Shown here one piece after another: positions 26,496 to 34,715 of a stretch of 35,099 nucleotides of DNA (the stretch's first letter is position 1; each line of letters starts with the position of its first letter). Source of the DNA: CAYVVT01 sp964454335. GTDB taxonomy: Bacteria > Fidelibacterota > UBA8477 > JABMPR01. The notes under the pieces are model-generated. The model saw only the letters and a list, made by a program, of their open reading frames with translations. It was not told the origin of the DNA and ran no database searches. The stretch covers positions 1-35,099 of the forward strand of contig CAYVVT010000024.1 in assembly GCA_964454335.1 (NCBI GenBank). The letters are read 5' to 3'. Both the position numbers and the translations under genes were made by a program.

Positions 26496-27569
26496 TTAAA
26501 TCTCGTCGAAGAACCATTCTTCCAGCACCTGTATCTTCTGATTATATGAATTCGGGTACAGGAACCAGGCTGCGGCCGCGATGGAACTCAGTAATGAATT
26601 ACCATCCTGTGGAGTAAAGCAGAAACCCACAAGTTCGTGACCACCACCGAGGATCTTCAGACTGGGTACTGAGATGACGGTCTGATTCAGGATCCTGCCG
26701 TAATGTCCGTGATCCCTGCCAAAGGAGAACACCTGGCTGGCAAGTTTCTTTTCGGTCAGGGCGATAAGGTCATTCTTCTCGAACCGATCCAGGACCGTTT
26801 CCATGGTCAATTCTTCCCTGAGCTTGATGTTGAAATGGACAATATGCATATACTGTGTGTTCAACTTCATCGCCGAGGAGAAGATATTCAGATCCAGACC
26901 AAGTGTCTTGAACAGATTGGCTGAATCCAGGGCATGATGTGTACCATAGCGATCAGACTTATGGCCGCCAACCTCAGGTGCCGGGATAAAGTCGGCAGCC
27001 TGACTGAGATCGTTCGCCCTGCGGACCATCACGAAGCGTCCATCCACCAGGTTCTCAGGATCATTTTCAGCCAAAGCGATGGTCTTCACCAGTGCAGAGA
27101 GATTATGCGTATTACAGGAGACCACTTGCAGGAAATGATCCTCACCAACGATCAAAGCATCGTCGTTGATACCTCGTGCGTAGGGCTTGCCAAATCCCGC
27201 TTCGCTGCCCTGTGCGATGAAACCCAGCGTGTTGTGGTCAAAATTGTGGTAGTATTTCACCTTGTTCTTGTGACCGACACCCTTCGGCGTGCAATCGATA
27301 ACCACGGCTGCTCTGTCGATGGCTTCCACGGTTTCGAACTGCGGTTCGATCCCCAGTGCCGCGAAGCCCTCGAAACCTTCCTTGTCGGTAACCAGGCGGG
27401 CACCACGACGGATCAGCCTCTGGACCTTGGACCGTTCGGATCTCAGTGGTGTGCGTTTGTGAAAAGTGACTTCATCGATTCCCAGGTCCTCATGGTAATC
27501 GGCCAGCAGACCGATAAGTGGCTCTCCAATGGTACCTGTGCCAACGACATGTACGATCTTCTTAGACAT
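26496..27569 (-). CDS. Archaeal-type (class II) glyceraldehyde-3-phosphate dehydrogenase-like protein
   Basis: This 357-aa dehydrogenase has a Rossmann start, VVGTGTIGEP (8-17). Its catalytic motif is SCNTHNL with nucleophile C152, not the bacterial SCTTNCL-type loop. Other marks shared with archaeal GAPDH are DCTPKGVGHKN (92-102), the phosphate-binding VRRAND (182-187) and the HHALD segment (211-215), resembling archaeal HHGPD. The archaeal enzymes oxidise glyceraldehyde 3-phosphate with NAD or NADP. It overlaps ccmD by eight bases and ends before a strong terminator, an unexpected partner for cytochrome c genes. Homology to the archaeal group is clear to me. The exact substrate is inferred. 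No classical gap gene is in the window. Confidence 0.8.
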   Translation of the reverse strand: MSKKIVHVVGTGTIGEPLIGLLADYHEDLGIDEVTFHKRTPLRSERSKVQRLIRRGARLVTDKEGFEGFAALGIEPQFETVEAIDRAAVVIDCTPKGVGHKNKVKYYHNFDHNTLGFIAQGSEAGFGKPYARGINDDALIVGEDHFLQVVSCNTHNLSALVKTIALAENDPENLVDGRFVMVRRANDLSQAADFIPAPEVGGHKSDRYGTHHALDSANLFKTLGLDLNIFSSAMKLNTQYMHIVHFNIKLREELTMETVLDRFEKNDLIALTEKKLASQVFSFGRDHGHYGRILNQTVISVPSLKILGGGHELVGFCFTPQDGNSLLSSIAAAAWFLYPNSYNQKIQVLEEWFFDEI

Positions 27570-27732
27570 GGGCTTGTGATTCTCCCCGGTTTATCTGGCT
27601 ATCTATACGCTCCTCCAGAAGTGTGACCTCCTGCTTTAACCTTCTGGTTTTCCTATCCAGGAACCAGATATAGCCAAATATGCCGATCCAGATAAAGGTG
27701 TATGCCAGGAAAAGGTAGAGATATGCGTTCAT
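27562..27732 (-). CDS. ccmD: CcmD-like small membrane protein
   Basis: This 56-aa protein has one N-terminal membrane helix (about 3-22, from YLYLFLAYTFIWIGIFGYIWF) followed by a basic, coiled helix with RRLKQEVTLLEERI. That is the layout of CcmD, which helps release haem-loaded CcmE from the CcmABC complex. A longer frame reaches 27780, but the ATG at 27732 fits the family and starts one base after the ccmC stop. Its end overlaps the GAPDH gene by eight bases. The call rests on size, layout and position. Confidence 0.75.
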   Translation of the reverse strand: MNAYLYLFLAYTFIWIGIFGYIWFLDRKTRRLKQEVTLLEERIDSQINRGESQAHV

Positions 27733-27733
27733 C

Positions 27734-28426
27734 TTAAAGCATCTCCAGTTCTTTGAAATTACGATTGACACTATCCTCAATCAGCATCAGGTCATAGCGC
27801 TTTCTCATGAGGTAGATGTACAGAATGGTAAAGGTGATCACACAAACGAGCAGGGTTGTGAACATGGGAGCGGCCAGACTACCTTCGCTGCTGGCCATCA
27901 CTGCCTTGGGATGCTGTGTCTCCCACCAACGGATGGAATAGTAGACGATAGGTACGTCGATAAATCCGATAATCCCCACCACCGCGGAGAGATTTGCCCG
28001 TCGGGTGCCATCCGGCAGATAGCGTCGCAACATCAGGTAGGCGACATAGATGAGCCAGAGCACCATGGACGAAGTCAAGCGTGCATCCCAGGTCCACCAG
28101 ATCCCCCAGACGGGTTTGGCCCAGATGGGACCGCTGATCAGCATCAATGAGATGAACAGCACACCAATTTCTGCGGAACTCACTGCCACCAGTTCAAATT
28201 TACGATCACGCTTCCAGAGATACAGGATGCTGGCGACGAACACCACGAAGAAGGCCAGGAATCCCAGCCAGGCGCTCGGAACATGATAATAGAAGATCCG
28301 CTGGGCAATCTGTTCAGCGCTGTTGGAGGCCTTGATGGAAGGAACCCATTGGAAGACCATGTACAGCGTCACCGGGAACATGATCAGCAGCGTGAACATG
28401 AGTATTCTGTCGATTAGCTTTTGCAT
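27734..28426 (-). CDS. ccmC: Haem exporter/handling protein CcmC
   Basis: This 230-aa, six-helix membrane protein of the haem-handling family loads haem onto CcmE at the periplasmic face. The tryptophan-rich WWD motif WGIWWTWD is at 107-114. The two flanking histidines expected as haem ligands are H48 (YYHVPSAW) and H172 (ETQHPKA). The length is typical. It lies one base upstream of ccmD and 27 bases after ccmB, in the order ccmA-B-C-D common in System I operons. Confidence 0.94.
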   Translation of the reverse strand: MQKLIDRILMFTLLIMFPVTLYMVFQWVPSIKASNSAEQIAQRIFYYHVPSAWLGFLAFFVVFVASILYLWKRDRKFELVAVSSAEIGVLFISLMLISGPIWAKPVWGIWWTWDARLTSSMVLWLIYVAYLMLRRYLPDGTRRANLSAVVGIIGFIDVPIVYYSIRWWETQHPKAVMASSEGSLAAPMFTTLLVCVITFTILYIYLMRKRYDLMLIEDSVNRNFKELEML

Positions 28427-28453
28427 TCAGGATCTCCTGTATTGAGCGCTGAT

Positions 28454-29122
28454 CTACTCTTCCAGCACATAATCAAATAGAAGGTATGCCAGCGTGAAGA
28501 AGATGATGTCAAATACGATGACACGAAGCATGAGCGCCCCGAAGACACTTTGCAGTTCTCCCGCCAGAACCATCCCGGTGAGCTGGACCACCCAGATGAT
28601 CACCGGCGAGATCAATGGCCACAGCAGCAGGGAGAGCAGGACCTGCTGATTCCGTGTGTGTACTGACACCGCGGATAGAATGGTTCCCAGCGAGGTAAAA
28701 CCGATGGTGCCCAGCAGGATGATGGGGATCAACCAGCCCATGGTCAGTGTGAGTTGCAAATCGTAAAAGATGATGAAGATCGGGAAAATGAGGAGCTCGA
28801 ATATGAGCATGAAAATAGTGACACTGAGGAATTTCCCCAGATAGACCACTCCCCCGTCCACGGGCATCAATGCCAGATGGCGCAGGTTCCCGTTCTCCCT
28901 TTCCACGGCAAAGGACCGGTTCAATCCCAGCATTCCCGAGAAGATGAATGCCACCCAGAGGAGACCGGGGGCGATCTCCAGCATCATCAGCCTGGAGATC
29001 TCGAAGGTGAAGTTGAAGATCACGAAGATGAGCAGTGAGAAGATCCACATGGCCGCGACGCTCTCTTTGGAACGAAACTCCATCTGCAGGTCCTTGCGTA
29101 CAATTGCGAGAACGCTTTTCAC
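28454..29122 (-). CDS. ccmB: Haem exporter membrane subunit CcmB
   Basis: This 222-aa protein has six hydrophobic segments and fits the CcmB family. The N-terminal IVRKDLQMEFRSKE (8-21) is the usual amphipathic start of CcmB, and FSGMLGLNRSFAVERENG in the first third is a well-conserved segment. With the ATPase CcmA and CcmC it forms the complex that releases haem-charged CcmE. It overlaps ccmA by four bases. Confidence 0.92.
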   Translation of the reverse strand: MKSVLAIVRKDLQMEFRSKESVAAMWIFSLLIFVIFNFTFEISRLMMLEIAPGLLWVAFIFSGMLGLNRSFAVERENGNLRHLALMPVDGGVVYLGKFLSVTIFMLIFELLIFPIFIIFYDLQLTLTMGWLIPIILLGTIGFTSLGTILSAVSVHTRNQQVLLSLLLWPLISPVIIWVVQLTGMVLAGELQSVFGALMLRVIVFDIIFFTLAYLLFDYVLEE

Positions 29123-29850
29123 TGTCCGGCTTCCATACTGTCTATCAGATCGAAGTAACGTGAACGTAACGTGTCTGCATCCACTCCCTGCATGCTGCCC
29201 TCATCCCTGATCTTGTGTTTCTCAAGGATCACGAATCTGTCCGCAAGCTGAACACCTGTAAAAAGGTCATGTGTCGTCAGCAGGATGGTCTTTCCCTTCT
29301 CCTTCTGTCTTGCGAGAATAGTTGTAAGCAGAGCGATGGCGTGCTGGTCAAGACCGGTGAAAGGTTCATCCAGCAGCAGCAGCTCAGGCTCGTGCAGCAG
29401 GGCTCGGGCAATGGTCAGACGCTGGAGCATCCCCCGGGAGAATGTCTGACTCAGATCATAACGCCGGTGATAGAGACCAACGTCCTTGAGAACGGTTGTG
29501 ATCCGCTCGGAGGCATGGTCGACGGCGAACATGCTGGCAGCGAATTCAAGGTTCTCCAAAGCTGTGAGATTATCATAAAGGAACACTTCGTGCGAAATGA
29601 CGGCCAGACGCTTGCGGTTATGCAGCTCGCGAGGATCCGTACCAAAGATGAGCACCTCACCGCTGCTGGGCTGGGTGACCCCGCTGATCATATTCAGAAG
29701 GGTGGTCTTGCCAGCCCCATTGCGGCCAAAGACGGTGAGGAATTCACCTGGAGCCACACTGAGGTGTATGCTACGCAGGGCGATGATACGCCCGAAATCC
29801 TTCGAAAGGTTATTTACCTGAATTGCAGCGTGAGACGCTGTTTCTGTCAC
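29119..29850 (-). CDS. ccmA: Haem exporter ATPase CcmA
   Basis: This 243-aa ABC ATPase has Walker A GRNGAGKT (42-49), a signature FSRGMLQR (137-144) in which the usual LSGGQ is changed to the SRGMxQR form common in CcmA and other exporters, Walker B LLLLDEP (157-163) with TGLD, and switch histidine H194. It is somewhat longer than proteobacterial CcmA (about 205 aa). ATP hydrolysis drives release of haem-loaded CcmE. It overlaps both ccmB and the unknown anchored protein by four bases, so the cluster is translated as a unit. Confidence 0.9.
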   Translation of the reverse strand: MTETASHAAIQVNNLSKDFGRIIALRSIHLSVAPGEFLTVFGRNGAGKTTLLNMISGVTQPSSGEVLIFGTDPRELHNRKRLAVISHEVFLYDNLTALENLEFAASMFAVDHASERITTVLKDVGLYHRRYDLSQTFSRGMLQRLTIARALLHEPELLLLDEPFTGLDQHAIALLTTILARQKEKGKTILLTTHDLFTGVQLADRFVILEKHKIRDEGSMQGVDADTLRSRYFDLIDSMEAGQ

Positions 29851-31001
29851 AACCTGTCCTGTTCAAGGGCTTTATATATGGACACCAGGCGATTCAATAC
29901 CCGGTCCTTCTCAAGCGTACTCACCCCATTCTGGTCGGATTGGAGTCTGTGGTAGGATTGCAGCAGTTCCTTGCGCTGGGCACGCAGGGCCTGTCTACGG
30001 CTTTCCTGTTCCTCTTCGGGATCTTCACGATTCCAGGCATATCCCAGGGAGGCGGCCAGCAGAATGGTCATGATGATCATGGACGATATCTCAAATCCGC
30101 GGGCGAAACGATTCTCAACCAGGATGCGTCCCTGATTGCTTTGTTGACTCCTCTGGGGATGGATCCCCTCGCCGCTCAAGGTCATGACCAGGGATTCACC
30201 GACCTCAACATCGGTAAAGGCATAGATGGCCATGTTATTGGCTTGGTCGACACCCTGATTCTCCAGGCCTTCACCTGTAACGGCAATATTCGCTGGTGAA
30301 ACGAAAAGATGGAAATGCTGTGCTGGGTAGTGCAGGATCTCCTCAATACTCGTCTCACTGGGATCATAGGGAACGTAATAGGCGACATCCAGCTCGGAAG
30401 TGCCGGGTTTGAGTGCTTTTGTTATCGTATAGCCTCTCTCCGTGGGCACCTGGGCCACCCTCAGTGGCATGGAACCACTCTTGAACGTGATGAAGTCGAG
30501 CCGCATCGAATCTGCGGGGAGGTGAAAACGGATGATCCCCTCATCACTCTTCAGCGTCTTGGGCGGGTCCGTGTGGTTCTCGAATACGAAGCGCTTCTGG
30601 ATGTAAAGCTCATCCGGCAATACAGACACATAATAGAATGGGATAGTTACATGCAGGGCTTCAACCTGGTCACTCTGATCATAGACCGTCACTGAAGCAC
30701 TCCACTCACCCACCATACCAGCGGGCAGTTCGGTAACGCGACCGGAATATGTGACTCCACCTTTTGTGACCTGAATGAGCAGATTGATCGGCGGCTGCAG
30801 GTTGAGATCGGTGAATATTGCTTCTCCCTTGACGTCCTGGAGGTTTGCGATGGGCATCATACCCTGACTGAGATCCATGAGGATCACCTGGTCGGCATCA
30901 CCAGCCTGACCCGTGGAGCCATTGCGCAGGTAGACTTTGAGATCAGCGGCAGAGAGCAGTACCGGGATCAGCAGCATCAGGAGCAGGAATTGCCTTCTCA
31001 T
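29847..31001 (-). CDS. Unknown signal-peptide protein with C-terminal membrane anchor, in the ccm cluster
   Basis: I do not recognise this 384-aa protein. It has a signal peptide (1-18) and an extracytoplasmic, probably all-beta region (20-300) that may hold three beta-sandwich units. A single membrane helix (about 303-322) leads to a highly charged cytoplasmic tail with coiled-coil character (325-384, rich in E, R and Q). No CxxC motif is present, so it is not CcmG or CcmH. It overlaps ccmA and the zinc-ribbon gene by four bases each, which ties it to cytochrome c maturation. It may be a lineage-specific scaffold or apocytochrome-handling part that replaces the missing CcmH functions. That is inference. 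Confidence 0.75.
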   Translation of the reverse strand: MRRQFLLLMLLIPVLLSAADLKVYLRNGSTGQAGDADQVILMDLSQGMMPIANLQDVKGEAIFTDLNLQPPINLLIQVTKGGVTYSGRVTELPAGMVGEWSASVTVYDQSDQVEALHVTIPFYYVSVLPDELYIQKRFVFENHTDPPKTLKSDEGIIRFHLPADSMRLDFITFKSGSMPLRVAQVPTERGYTITKALKPGTSELDVAYYVPYDPSETSIEEILHYPAQHFHLFVSPANIAVTGEGLENQGVDQANNMAIYAFTDVEVGESLVMTLSGEGIHPQRSQQSNQGRILVENRFARGFEISSMIIMTILLAASLGYAWNREDPEEEQESRRQALRAQRKELLQSYHRLQSDQNGVSTLEKDRVLNRLVSIYKALEQDRL

Positions 31002-31429
31002 GCAAACGCCTCCCCGCAGGAGATGCAGAACTTGGCCTGGCTCTCGTTCTCAGCGCCACATTCCGTACAGTATTTGACCGTTGATGCTCTCCGGGGCTCC
31101 TCACTCACACTCGCACCGGATCCGAGTTTATCCAGATCCCTGTCGATGGCGGCTGTAATACTGTCATCCCGTGTGCTCTCAAGCCTCTCGATCACCTGTC
31201 CGGCCTCTTTGGCGAATCGATTTCGAATACGGGAGAAATCACCCTCTCCAAGCCTTCCCATGGCAAAATCGAATTCCAGATCAGATATATTGCGATACAG
31301 GCGCTGTTTGTGATCCTCCAGGGTATCAATACTGTCATCCAGGCTTACCCAGAATCCCAGTTTCTTGAAAAGTGGATAGACTGCCCAGACGAGCAGGACG
31401 CCGCCCAGAATAAATCCAAGAATGGTCAT
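30998..31429 (-). CDS. CcmI-like membrane protein with C-terminal zinc ribbon
   Basis: This 143-aa protein has one N-terminal membrane helix (about 3-20). Its helical segment contains RNISDLEFDFAMGRLGEGDF (46-65), which resembles the start of CcmI proteins (LxDLExDxxxGKLxxxDY pattern). The usual TPR domain is absent. Instead the C terminus has CTEC (121-124) and CISC (135-138), a double-CxxC zinc ribbon. CcmI helps present apocytochrome to the haem lyase. Its overlap with ccmF (four bases) and with the unknown gene supports a role in this pathway, but the zinc ribbon would face the cytoplasm or periplasm depending on topology, which I cannot decide. Confidence 0.65.
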   Translation of the reverse strand: MTILGFILGGVLLVWAVYPLFKKLGFWVSLDDSIDTLEDHKQRLYRNISDLEFDFAMGRLGEGDFSRIRNRFAKEAGQVIERLESTRDDSITAAIDRDLDKLGSGASVSEEPRRASTVKYCTECGAENESQAKFCISCGEAFA

Positions 31430-33441
31430 ACCGTCACCTCGCTGCGCTCATGGACACGCTCCGGTGTTGCAGCACGCTTCTCACGTAGATTGGGGACCAT
31501 GGCCAGTATGGTTCCCAAAATCATAATTAATGATCCGATCCAGATCCAGGCAACCAGAGGATTTCGATAAACCTGCAGGATGACCTTGTCGCCGTTCCCA
31601 CTGGCACCCGAATGCACCATGTAGAGATCCTCCCGGAGGGTGGAATGGATCTCCACCTCGGTGGAAGGTTGATCCGAAGCTATGTAGAAGCGTCTTTCTG
31701 GTTTGGCAACCGTGATCAGTTCACCATTCTTCTCGATCTTCAGATCCACATGTTCATAGGTGTAGTTTGGTGTTTGACCGGAATGGACATGATCGACAGT
31801 GAAGCGATAGGGCCCCAGTTCGAACTGCTCACCCTGTCCGACCTCCGCACGGATCTCAGTGTTGAAAACGGTCCCGGTGATACCTGCGAAGATCACCACA
31901 ACACCCGCATGGATCAGATAACCGCCATACCTGCGTGTGTTCTTCATCGTGAGTTTATAGGTGGCCAGCAGGAATGATTCGCCGGCGTTTTTCATCCGGA
32001 TCTGAGCACCTTTAAGGAATTCGACGAAAATGGTCCAGGCCACAAAGAAACCGATGGCGAAAGAGCCGATGGCCCAGCCATCACGTATTCCGAAGGCCAT
32101 GAGGATGGCCGAGAAGACGATGCTTCCGATCAACGGCATTCTGAAACTGCGTTTCAGGCTGTCCGGTGAAGTATGCCGCCAGGCCAGGAGCGGTCCCACT
32201 CCCGTCAGCAGCAACAGTGCCAATCCCAAAGGCACCATGATGGTGTTGAACCAGGGCGGGCCCACGGTGATCTGCTCTCCGGTGAATGCCTCGGAAATCA
32301 CCGGGAACATGGTTCCCCACAGGACTGCTATGGTGGCCAGCAGGAACATCAGATTATTGAAAAGGAAGCCGCTCTCCCTGCTCAGGATGGAGTCAAGTTC
32401 CTCATCAGATTTGAGTTCTTTGCGCCGATAGATGATCAAAGCGACACTGGCGATGATACCAACCAGGATGAAGCTCGCGAAGGCCGGACCCAAACCTGAA
32501 TTTGCGAAAGCATGCACTGAACTGACGATGCCGCTGCGTGTAAGGAATGTTCCAAACACGGCGAGAATATAGGTGGCGATGACCAGTGAGATGTTCCAGA
32601 TCTTCAACATGCCCTTGCGTTCCTGGATCATGACGGAATGCAGATAGGCAGTACCGGTGAGCCAGGGCATGAGTGAGGCATTCTCCACCGGATCCCAAGC
32701 CCAATAACCACCCCAGCCGAGTTCAACATAAGCCCATTTGCCACCCAGCAGGATACCGGCAGCCAGAAATCCCCAGGCCAGCAGAGCCCAGCGACGGGTT
32801 GTCTTGATCCAGGCGGATCCGAGTTTCCCGGTGATGAGCGCAGCAAGGCCGAAGGCAAAGGGGACTACAGTCCCGACATAACCCAGATACAAGACCGGCG
32901 GATGGATGACCATGGCCGGATGCTGCAGGAGCGGATTCAATCCACGACCATCCGCAACGGCGAATTCGTTCAGCGTGCCATTGATCTCCTGGTACAGTGT
33001 GGCGAAGGGATTGCTGATGTATACGTTTAGAAAAGCAAAGAATGACGTCGTGGCCATCATGACGAAAATGACGTATGGCATCAGTTCGTAGTTGCGTTTG
33101 CGGTTCTGATAGACCACCAGAGCAGAAAACAGTGTTACGATCCAGGTCCACAGCAGCAGCGAGCCCGAATGTCCGGCCCACAGGGCTACGATCTTGTAGA
33201 ATAACGGAAGCTCAAAGTTGGTGTTACTGGCCACATACTCGATGGAAAAATCACTGCTGATCAGCAGGATTTCCAGAATAATCACCGCCAATGTGGCCAC
33301 TGCAAAGGTAGCATAGGTCCCTCGCTGAGCAGCGAGCAAGAGCGAGTGACGTTTTGTCCGACCTGCAAGGAATCCCGAAGCCATCGCGAAGAGGCTCAGG
33401 GGAAACATGAAGAGCAGGAGGGCATTTCCTAGGTTTGCCAT
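31426..33441 (-). CDS. ccmF: Cytochrome c haem lyase subunit CcmF
   Basis: This 671-aa polytopic protein of the haem-handling family transfers haem from CcmE to apocytochrome c. The WWD-type motif is WGGYWAWDPVENAS (243-256). Periplasmic histidines H174 and H180 lie in LLQHPAMVIHPP (171-182), the conserved region before it. The C-terminal part carries a soluble periplasmic domain (about 520-640) followed by a last helix. The length matches bacterial CcmF. It is 33 bases downstream of ccmE. In many bacteria CcmF works with CcmH and CcmI. Here only a CcmI-like protein follows. Confidence 0.95.
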   Translation of the reverse strand: MANLGNALLLFMFPLSLFAMASGFLAGRTKRHSLLLAAQRGTYATFAVATLAVIILEILLISSDFSIEYVASNTNFELPLFYKIVALWAGHSGSLLLWTWIVTLFSALVVYQNRKRNYELMPYVIFVMMATTSFFAFLNVYISNPFATLYQEINGTLNEFAVADGRGLNPLLQHPAMVIHPPVLYLGYVGTVVPFAFGLAALITGKLGSAWIKTTRRWALLAWGFLAAGILLGGKWAYVELGWGGYWAWDPVENASLMPWLTGTAYLHSVMIQERKGMLKIWNISLVIATYILAVFGTFLTRSGIVSSVHAFANSGLGPAFASFILVGIIASVALIIYRRKELKSDEELDSILSRESGFLFNNLMFLLATIAVLWGTMFPVISEAFTGEQITVGPPWFNTIMVPLGLALLLLTGVGPLLAWRHTSPDSLKRSFRMPLIGSIVFSAILMAFGIRDGWAIGSFAIGFFVAWTIFVEFLKGAQIRMKNAGESFLLATYKLTMKNTRRYGGYLIHAGVVVIFAGITGTVFNTEIRAEVGQGEQFELGPYRFTVDHVHSGQTPNYTYEHVDLKIEKNGELITVAKPERRFYIASDQPSTEVEIHSTLREDLYMVHSGASGNGDKVILQVYRNPLVAWIWIGSLIMILGTILAMVPNLREKRAATPERVHERSEVTV

Positions 33442-33474
33442 TTATATCCCTGACTTGTATTTAGTGGATGTTGA

Positions 33475-33900
33475 TCACGATGCGATGGCAGTATCACTAC
33501 TGTAATCGGCTTCATATTTTGAGGCACACTTGGCCTGGATGCGTTCTGCCATGAATATGCCGTCATCAGCCAGTCGGCCTGACACCACGACTTCTGCATC
33601 CATGTCATTATTAAAGGTATCCGGAATGGGATCGCGTCCGATATAGTGCACCTGTAACTCCTGGTCGCCTTCAAGTATGACGAAATCCAGCTCTGTGCCA
33701 TCACGGACAATGCTGCCCTTCTTGAGGTCCCCATTTACCTTGAGTGCCATGTTGCCAGCCTGAGAGCCCAGTTGGCGTAGTTCGCCGATGGTCTTTGAGT
33801 AGGACATGGTCTCGTCAGTCTGGGTACCCTGGATGGCCAGTACCAGAACCGCAACGATGATGACGCCGATGCCGATCCCGAATTTCAGTTTCTTATCCAT
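33475..33900 (-). CDS. ccmE: Haem chaperone CcmE, CxxxY type
   Basis: This 141-aa protein has one N-terminal membrane anchor (about 6-24) and a periplasmic OB-fold domain. Family marks are LRQLGSQAGN (41-50), GxVxxGS-like GDLKKGSI (57-64), the YIGRDPIPDTF segment (86-96) and AERIQAKC (118-125). CcmE carries haem covalently to CcmF. In the usual form the haem is held by the histidine of an HxxxY motif. Here the position is C125, giving CASKY (CxxxY). This cysteine variant is known from Desulfovibrio and some archaea. The rest of the domain looks complete. It lies between the phosphatase gene and ccmF. Confidence 0.92.
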   Translation of the reverse strand: MDKKLKFGIGIGVIIVAVLVLAIQGTQTDETMSYSKTIGELRQLGSQAGNMALKVNGDLKKGSIVRDGTELDFVILEGDQELQVHYIGRDPIPDTFNNDMDAEVVVSGRLADDGIFMAERIQAKCASKYEADYSSDTAIAS

Positions 33901-33914
33901 ATGGAAAACTCCTG

Positions 33915-34706
33915 CTATCTGAAGAGATTTTTGATTCTATCCATGATCCCTGTCTCCTCCTGTTCGAGATATACCGAGAATGTCTCAACGGCTTCACCTC
34001 TCAGGATCCGAGCGGGATTTCCTTTCAAATAAAGATCTGCTGTCTCAGGTCCATAATGTTCAGTCAACCAATCATGACCCTCCCTGGCAAAGACAGGCCT
34101 GGATGTCAGGTTATGACTATCGGATCCCACCAGGTTTACCGCACCTTCCTCCAGCAGTTTCAGAGCAAGGGCTTCGCTGCTGGGTCCCAACCTTCCCAGA
34201 AAGGAGCCAATATCGAGCTGACTGAGGCAACCCATGTTGATCAGTTCTGCTAGCTGGGCAGGATCGCGCTGCCAGGGTTTGATGCGCTCCGGGTGAGCAA
34301 GAATGGGTGTGATCCCACGACGGAATATCCCGTACACCGCCTGCTCCACATGTAATGGTACTGATGAAAAACTGAATTCCAGCAGGATATACTTTCCACC
34401 GATGATCACCGGCAGTTCGTCAAGGATGACATCCAGCAGACCCTGGAATCGGATCTCGGCAGCCAGAACGATCTCGATGTTCAGCGATTCAGCCTCAACA
34501 AGATCCATGACCTCCCTGTGGGCCGTCTCGATCTTGCTGCGCCAGTCACCTGTACCCTTGATGATGTCAGGTTCATAGAGGTGCGGGGTCAGCACCAGGG
34601 TCTCAACACCCTGACGCTCAGCTTCCTGCAACATTCCGAGACTGACACCAATATCACTGGCGCCGTCATCGACTGCGGGAAGGATGTGGTTGTGTATATC
34701 TATCAA
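33915..34706 (-). CDS. PHP-family phosphatase (CpsB/CapC/YwqE type)
   Basis: This 263-aa metal-dependent phosphatase has a PHP fold. Its metal-binding set is visible: H5 and H7 (DIHNHILP), H42 (LTPH), E84 (AAEIR), H138 (LAHPER), and D196 and H198 (GSDSHN). The start MIDIHNHILPAVDDG is characteristic of bacterial protein-tyrosine phosphatases of the CpsB/CapC/YwqE family, which remove phosphate from BY-kinases controlling capsule and exopolysaccharide. The next gene, ccmE, begins 14 bases downstream, and the mutase fragment ends nine bases upstream. No BY-kinase or polysaccharide export gene is adjacent, so the partner is unknown. Confidence 0.88.
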   Translation of the reverse strand: MIDIHNHILPAVDDGASDIGVSLGMLQEAERQGVETLVLTPHLYEPDIIKGTGDWRSKIETAHREVMDLVEAESLNIEIVLAAEIRFQGLLDVILDELPVIIGGKYILLEFSFSSVPLHVEQAVYGIFRRGITPILAHPERIKPWQRDPAQLAELINMGCLSQLDIGSFLGRLGPSSEALALKLLEEGAVNLVGSDSHNLTSRPVFAREGHDWLTEHYGPETADLYLKGNPARILRGEAVETFSVYLEQEETGIMDRIKNLFR

Positions 34707-34715
34707 GCTATCGCT

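Noticed and set aside
27733..27780. N-terminal extension of ccmD to 27780
   Set aside because: It would overlap the end of ccmC and add 16 residues that CcmD proteins lack. The ATG at 27732 gives the expected short protein.
29215..29955. 246-codon plus-strand frame opposite ccmA
   Set aside because: It is a shadow of ccmA and the preceding gene, with no ribosome site and no recognisable product.
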